Source: an uncultured Clostridia bacterium
GTDB taxonomy: Bacteria; Bacillota; Clostridia; UBA1381
Assembly: GCA_934501535.1 (NCBI GenBank)
Contig: CAKSUM010000007.1
Span: 49,373 to 113,372 of the forward strand
Length of the DNA: 64,000 bases
Direction of reading: 5' to 3'
In this document: in pieces, positions 63,604 to 64,000 of the stretch
Layout of the letters: every line of letters begins with the position of its first letter
How positions within the stretch are numbered: position 1 is the first letter of the stretch
Position numbers and translations under genes: made by a program
The notes under the pieces: generated by a model
What the model was told of the DNA's origin: nothing
Seen by the model: the letters and a program-made list of their open reading frames with translations, nothing else
The model's database searches: none

Positions 63604-64000
63604 GTTTGCTCAGCAGAAAATGCCGGAAGGCATCAAAAAATATTTGCCGCAAATCCCCCTCGTCGGAATATTCACAAATCACTTTTACCGATTGCTTTCT
63701 CATTATTACCCTCTCCTTTTCCTTAGATTTATATGACGAATAGCGCACCTTTTTGCTTGTCCTTCGTTAAAACAGCCGATATGCAGCATTTTCTGCCGAT
63801 TTCGGAAAAATCGTCATAGCATATTGTGATATGCTTCCCTGCACGCACGGAGTGCTGCCATAGCACAAGTATCATTATCCTCTGTATACGTCTCGGCAGA
63901 CGGGATTCCACTCCCGTTTTATTGACCGGTATTTACCGCAAGCGTACCGTCAAATGTGCTGATATACAGATTTAGTACAGAAAATGCTTGTATTAAGTTG
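63604..64000. other. Region upstream of the recombinase without a clear gene
   Basis: No supported gene. A minus-strand frame (63729-63875) starts at an ATG after AGAGGATA and encodes 48 residues (MILVLWQHSV... to KGALFVI) of no recognised family. A hairpin ACGGGA/TCCCGT (63900-63917) is followed by TTT on the plus strand, and CGGTA-TT-TACCG is at 63927-63938. The stretch may be the flank or left end of an element recombined by the adjacent enzyme, but no repeat pair can be seen. Confidence 0.4.

Noticed and set aside
63729..63911. Small minus-strand ORF of 48-60 residues
   Set aside because: Kept only as a note: no family match, modest ribosome binding site, atypical composition.
1..64000. 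CRISPR arrays, tRNA or rRNA genes, insertion sequences
   Set aside because: No regularly spaced repeats, tRNA-like cloverleaf with CCA-adjacent T-loop, rRNA motifs or transposase genes were found.

Overview
The window looks like a chromosome segment of an anaerobic, spore-forming, Gram-positive Clostridia-type bacterium of medium GC. Evidence: a germination protease (gpr), rubrerythrin with a 2[4Fe-4S] ferredoxin-type protein, pyruvate phosphate dikinase, acetyl-type MetA, YfmF/YfmH-type M16 proteins, S-layer homology (SLH) anchored exoproteins, AGGAGG ribosome binding sites and many TTGACA/TATAAT promoters. The mix of galacturonate, rhamnose and rhamnogalacturonan genes with SLH-anchored enzymes suggests a gut pectin degrader of the Monoglobus kind; that placement is inference.

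Layout. 1-294: 3' end of a TIGR01212-type radical SAM gene. 355-6551: galacturonate operon uxaB-uxaA-uxaC-GH4 with a divergent AraC regulator and a pair of 14-bp direct repeats between them. 6607-8923: methionine operon metY-metA, preceded by a cysteine-containing leader peptide. 9125-13394: carA-carB. 13650-14949: rubrerythrin and a convergent ferredoxin-domain protein. 15073-17881: trkA-trkH potassium uptake. 17904-19622: an ABC exporter. 19797-21583: a broken AraC-type gene divergent from a clan GH-A glycosidase. 21661-25841: an operon of nagA, two MDR dehydrogenases and a Gfo/Idh/MocA oxidoreductase. 25930-42716: five very large secreted proteins (two Ig-like/SLH proteins, two Asp-box beta-propeller proteins, one SGNH esterase with repeated binding modules). 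42829-46673: a solute-binding lipoprotein divergent from a histidine kinase/response regulator pair. 46770-48896: GH78 alpha-L-rhamnosidase. 49115-58170: ppdK, radA, infC-rpmI-rplT, cysK and a 664-aa probable glycosidase. 58221-61787: yfmH, yfmF, gpr. 61958-63535: a large serine recombinase. 63536-64000: no clear gene.

How it works together. The secreted SLH/propeller/esterase proteins would bind and cut cell-wall polysaccharide at the surface. The lipoprotein and the two-component system probably sense or capture the products. GH78 and the GH4 enzyme (perhaps an alpha-galacturonidase) would release rhamnose and galacturonate, and UxaC/UxaB/UxaA turn galacturonate into 2-keto-3-deoxygluconate. 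The final KDG kinase and aldolase are not in the window.

The most notable unexplained signals are regulatory. Short ORFs with good ribosome binding sites and Cys codons precede both cysK (MIKLLTKRCCG) and metY. A 23-bp element is mirrored at both promoters of the lipoprotein/kinase intergenic region. The infC gene appears to start at AUA behind an attenuator-like leader. An AraC regulator has been inactivated by an internal deletion while its probable operator repeats remain at the neighbouring glycosidase.
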